Part shown: positions 14,022 through 14,953 of the stretch, piece after piece
Numbering within the stretch: position 1 is the stretch's first letter
How the letters are laid out: each line of letters opens with the position of its first letter
Source of the DNA: DAOUTW01 sp964523575
GTDB taxonomy: Bacteria; Zixibacteria; MSB-5A5; GN15; JAAZOE01
Direction: 5' to 3'
NCBI GenBank assembly: GCA_964523575.1
Contig: CAZGAV010000087.1
Coordinates: forward strand, 1 to 14,953
Length of the DNA: 14,953 nucleotides
Notes under the pieces: generated by a model
Seen by the model: the letters and a program-made list of their open reading frames with translations, nothing else
The model's database searches: none
Told to the model about the DNA's origin: nothing
Made by a program: the position numbers and the translations under genes

Positions 14022-14953
14022 ATGAGACATATAATAACGATCCTCACCCTGCTTTTAACATGTTCCGCCTTCGGCGCCGATTATCAGAAGATTGACGTTC
14101 CCACGACGGCTGATATCAATAAAATACTTTTCTACAACGACCAGATGGGCTGGGCGGTCACCTCGGACGGCGAAGTCCTCAGCACTTTCGACGGCGGCCA
14201 AACTTGGCGCAAAATTCAGGCGACCTCGCGCAGTATCCATGATATCGATTTCCTGAACCGGGATGGTTATATCGTCGGCGAACGGGGCCTGATTATGAAA
14301 TCGACCAACGGCGGCGCGACCTGGCAGGATATGTCGCTCAACATGAAATATGACGTCATCGGCGTGGGTATGCTCGACGACAGCACCATAATCACCTGCG
14401 TCAACGACTTGAACAGTATGTCCAAAGCCAAGGGCGATGTTTTCGAATCCCGTGACCGGGGTAAAACCTGGAAAAAACATCCCTGGCGGCTGGGGAACGG
14501 CTACACCGATCTGGCCGTCTGTCCCCCTCGGAAAGTCTATCTCCTCGCCAGCAAAAAGGCCTTTCACTCCATAAGCCAGGGCGTGCGTTATTTTCACGGC
14601 GCCTATGGCGGCTCCAAACTCGGTTTCGGCTTTGACTTCATGGAAGATTACGGTTACATGGTCGGTCACAAGGGTTTATTCGATTACTCCTTTGACCACG
14701 GGCGCAACTGGAAGGAAATCAAGATCGATACGACCGCCGAACTATACGCCGTCGAAATGTTCGACCGCTCCTCGGGAGTGGCCGTCGGCGAGGGCGGTCT
14801 GGTGATGTATTTCTACGATGACGGCGAACGGCAGTCGATCGAAAACTGCGGCTGGGATACCGATCTTCATACCGTCTGCGTCACAGGCGACAAGATTTTC
14901 TTCGGCGGCGACAAGGGCCTGATGTTCTACAAAGAACGCTTCCCCCGCGCCAA
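14022..14953 (+). CDS. Exported Ycf48/BNR-type beta-propeller (C terminus cut off)
   Basis: 310 codons are visible and the reading frame is open to the window edge, so the end is missing. A signal peptide (about 1-18, ending around A-F-G-A before D-Y) exports it. The rest consists of propeller-like repeats with the G-W/Y-A/I-V-x-x-x-G segment followed by a G-G-x-T-W-type blade end: GGQTW near 62, GGATW near 103, RGKTW near 147, HGRNW near 227, then a GVAVGEGG blade near 250 and GDKGL near 290. The pattern fits Ycf48/photosystem II assembly-like or BNR/Asp-box repeats, which are widely found as exported binding proteins without photosystem involvement. No catalytic motif is seen. GGAG at 14013-14016 is 5 nt before the ATG, and a near-consensus promoter lies upstream. 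It is divergent from ftsE. Confidence 0.8.
   Translation, partial: MRHIITILTLLLTCSAFGADYQKIDVPTTADINKILFYNDQMGWAVTSDGEVLSTFDGGQTWRKIQATSRSIHDIDFLNRDGYIVGERGLIMKSTNGGATWQDMSLNMKYDVIGVGMLDDSTIITCVNDLNSMSKAKGDVFESRDRGKTWKKHPWRLGNGYTDLAVCPPRKVYLLASKKAFHSISQGVRYFHGAYGGSKLGFGFDFMEDYGYMVGHKGLFDYSFDHGRNWKEIKIDTTAELYAVEMFDRSSGVAVGEGGLVMYFYDDGERQSIENCGWDTDLHTVCVTGDKIFFGGDKGLMFYKERFPRA

Noticed and set aside
14055..14669. A 204-aa minus-strand frame opposite the propeller gene.
   Set aside because: The plus strand carries a signal peptide, repeat structure and promoter; the minus-strand product has none of these.

Overview
The window looks like chromosomal DNA of a Gram-negative, diderm bacterium: export signals and inner-membrane anchors are frequent, a division-associated FtsE/FtsX/EnvC-type set is present, and spacing is tight with overlapping stop/start codons. 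The combination of DUF4159 protein, giant DUF4175-like coiled-coil protein, TPR protein, GT117/DUF2723 membrane protein and Ycf48-like propeller is more typical of FCB-type candidate phyla (for example Zixibacteria) than of Proteobacteria. That placement is an inference from gene content only. No mobile elements, CRISPR arrays, tRNA or rRNA genes were seen.

Layout. (1) 23-6074, plus strand: a three-gene envelope operon (DUF4159 protein, 1125-aa membrane coiled-coil protein, exported TPR protein). The last two genes overlap by 11 nt. Such genes usually accompany a MoxR ATPase, a DUF58 protein and VWA proteins, which would lie upstream of the window. (2) 6119-6364, minus strand: a small two-helix membrane protein with a coiled-coil tail. 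(3) 6512-9499, plus: a 995-aa GT117/DUF2723 multi-spanning glycosyltransferase candidate with a TPR tail, closed by a strong intrinsic terminator. (4) 9664-9978, plus: a DUF202 membrane protein. (5) 13824 down to 10070, minus strand: ftsE-ftsX-envC-like-holB, joined by a 4-nt ATGA overlap, another 4-nt ATGA overlap and an 11-nt overlap. (6) 14022 to the window end, plus: an exported Ycf48/BNR-type beta-propeller behind a near-consensus sigma70 promoter and cut by the window edge.

The most interesting part is block 5. In well-studied bacteria FtsE hydrolyses ATP and, through FtsX, switches on a periplasmic activator such as EnvC, which lacks peptidase activity and turns on amidases that split septal peptidoglycan. 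Here the FtsE keeps a P-loop but has replaced the Q-loop glutamine, both glycines of the LSGGE signature, the Walker B catalytic glutamate and the switch histidine. The EnvC-like LytM domain is likewise missing catalytic and zinc-binding histidines. The delta' clamp-loader subunit at the end of the operon has degenerate Walker motifs but keeps its SRC arginine finger. The operon therefore looks like a division module that may work by ATP binding, or by protein scaffolding, instead of ATP hydrolysis, and it is translationally linked to a replication gene.
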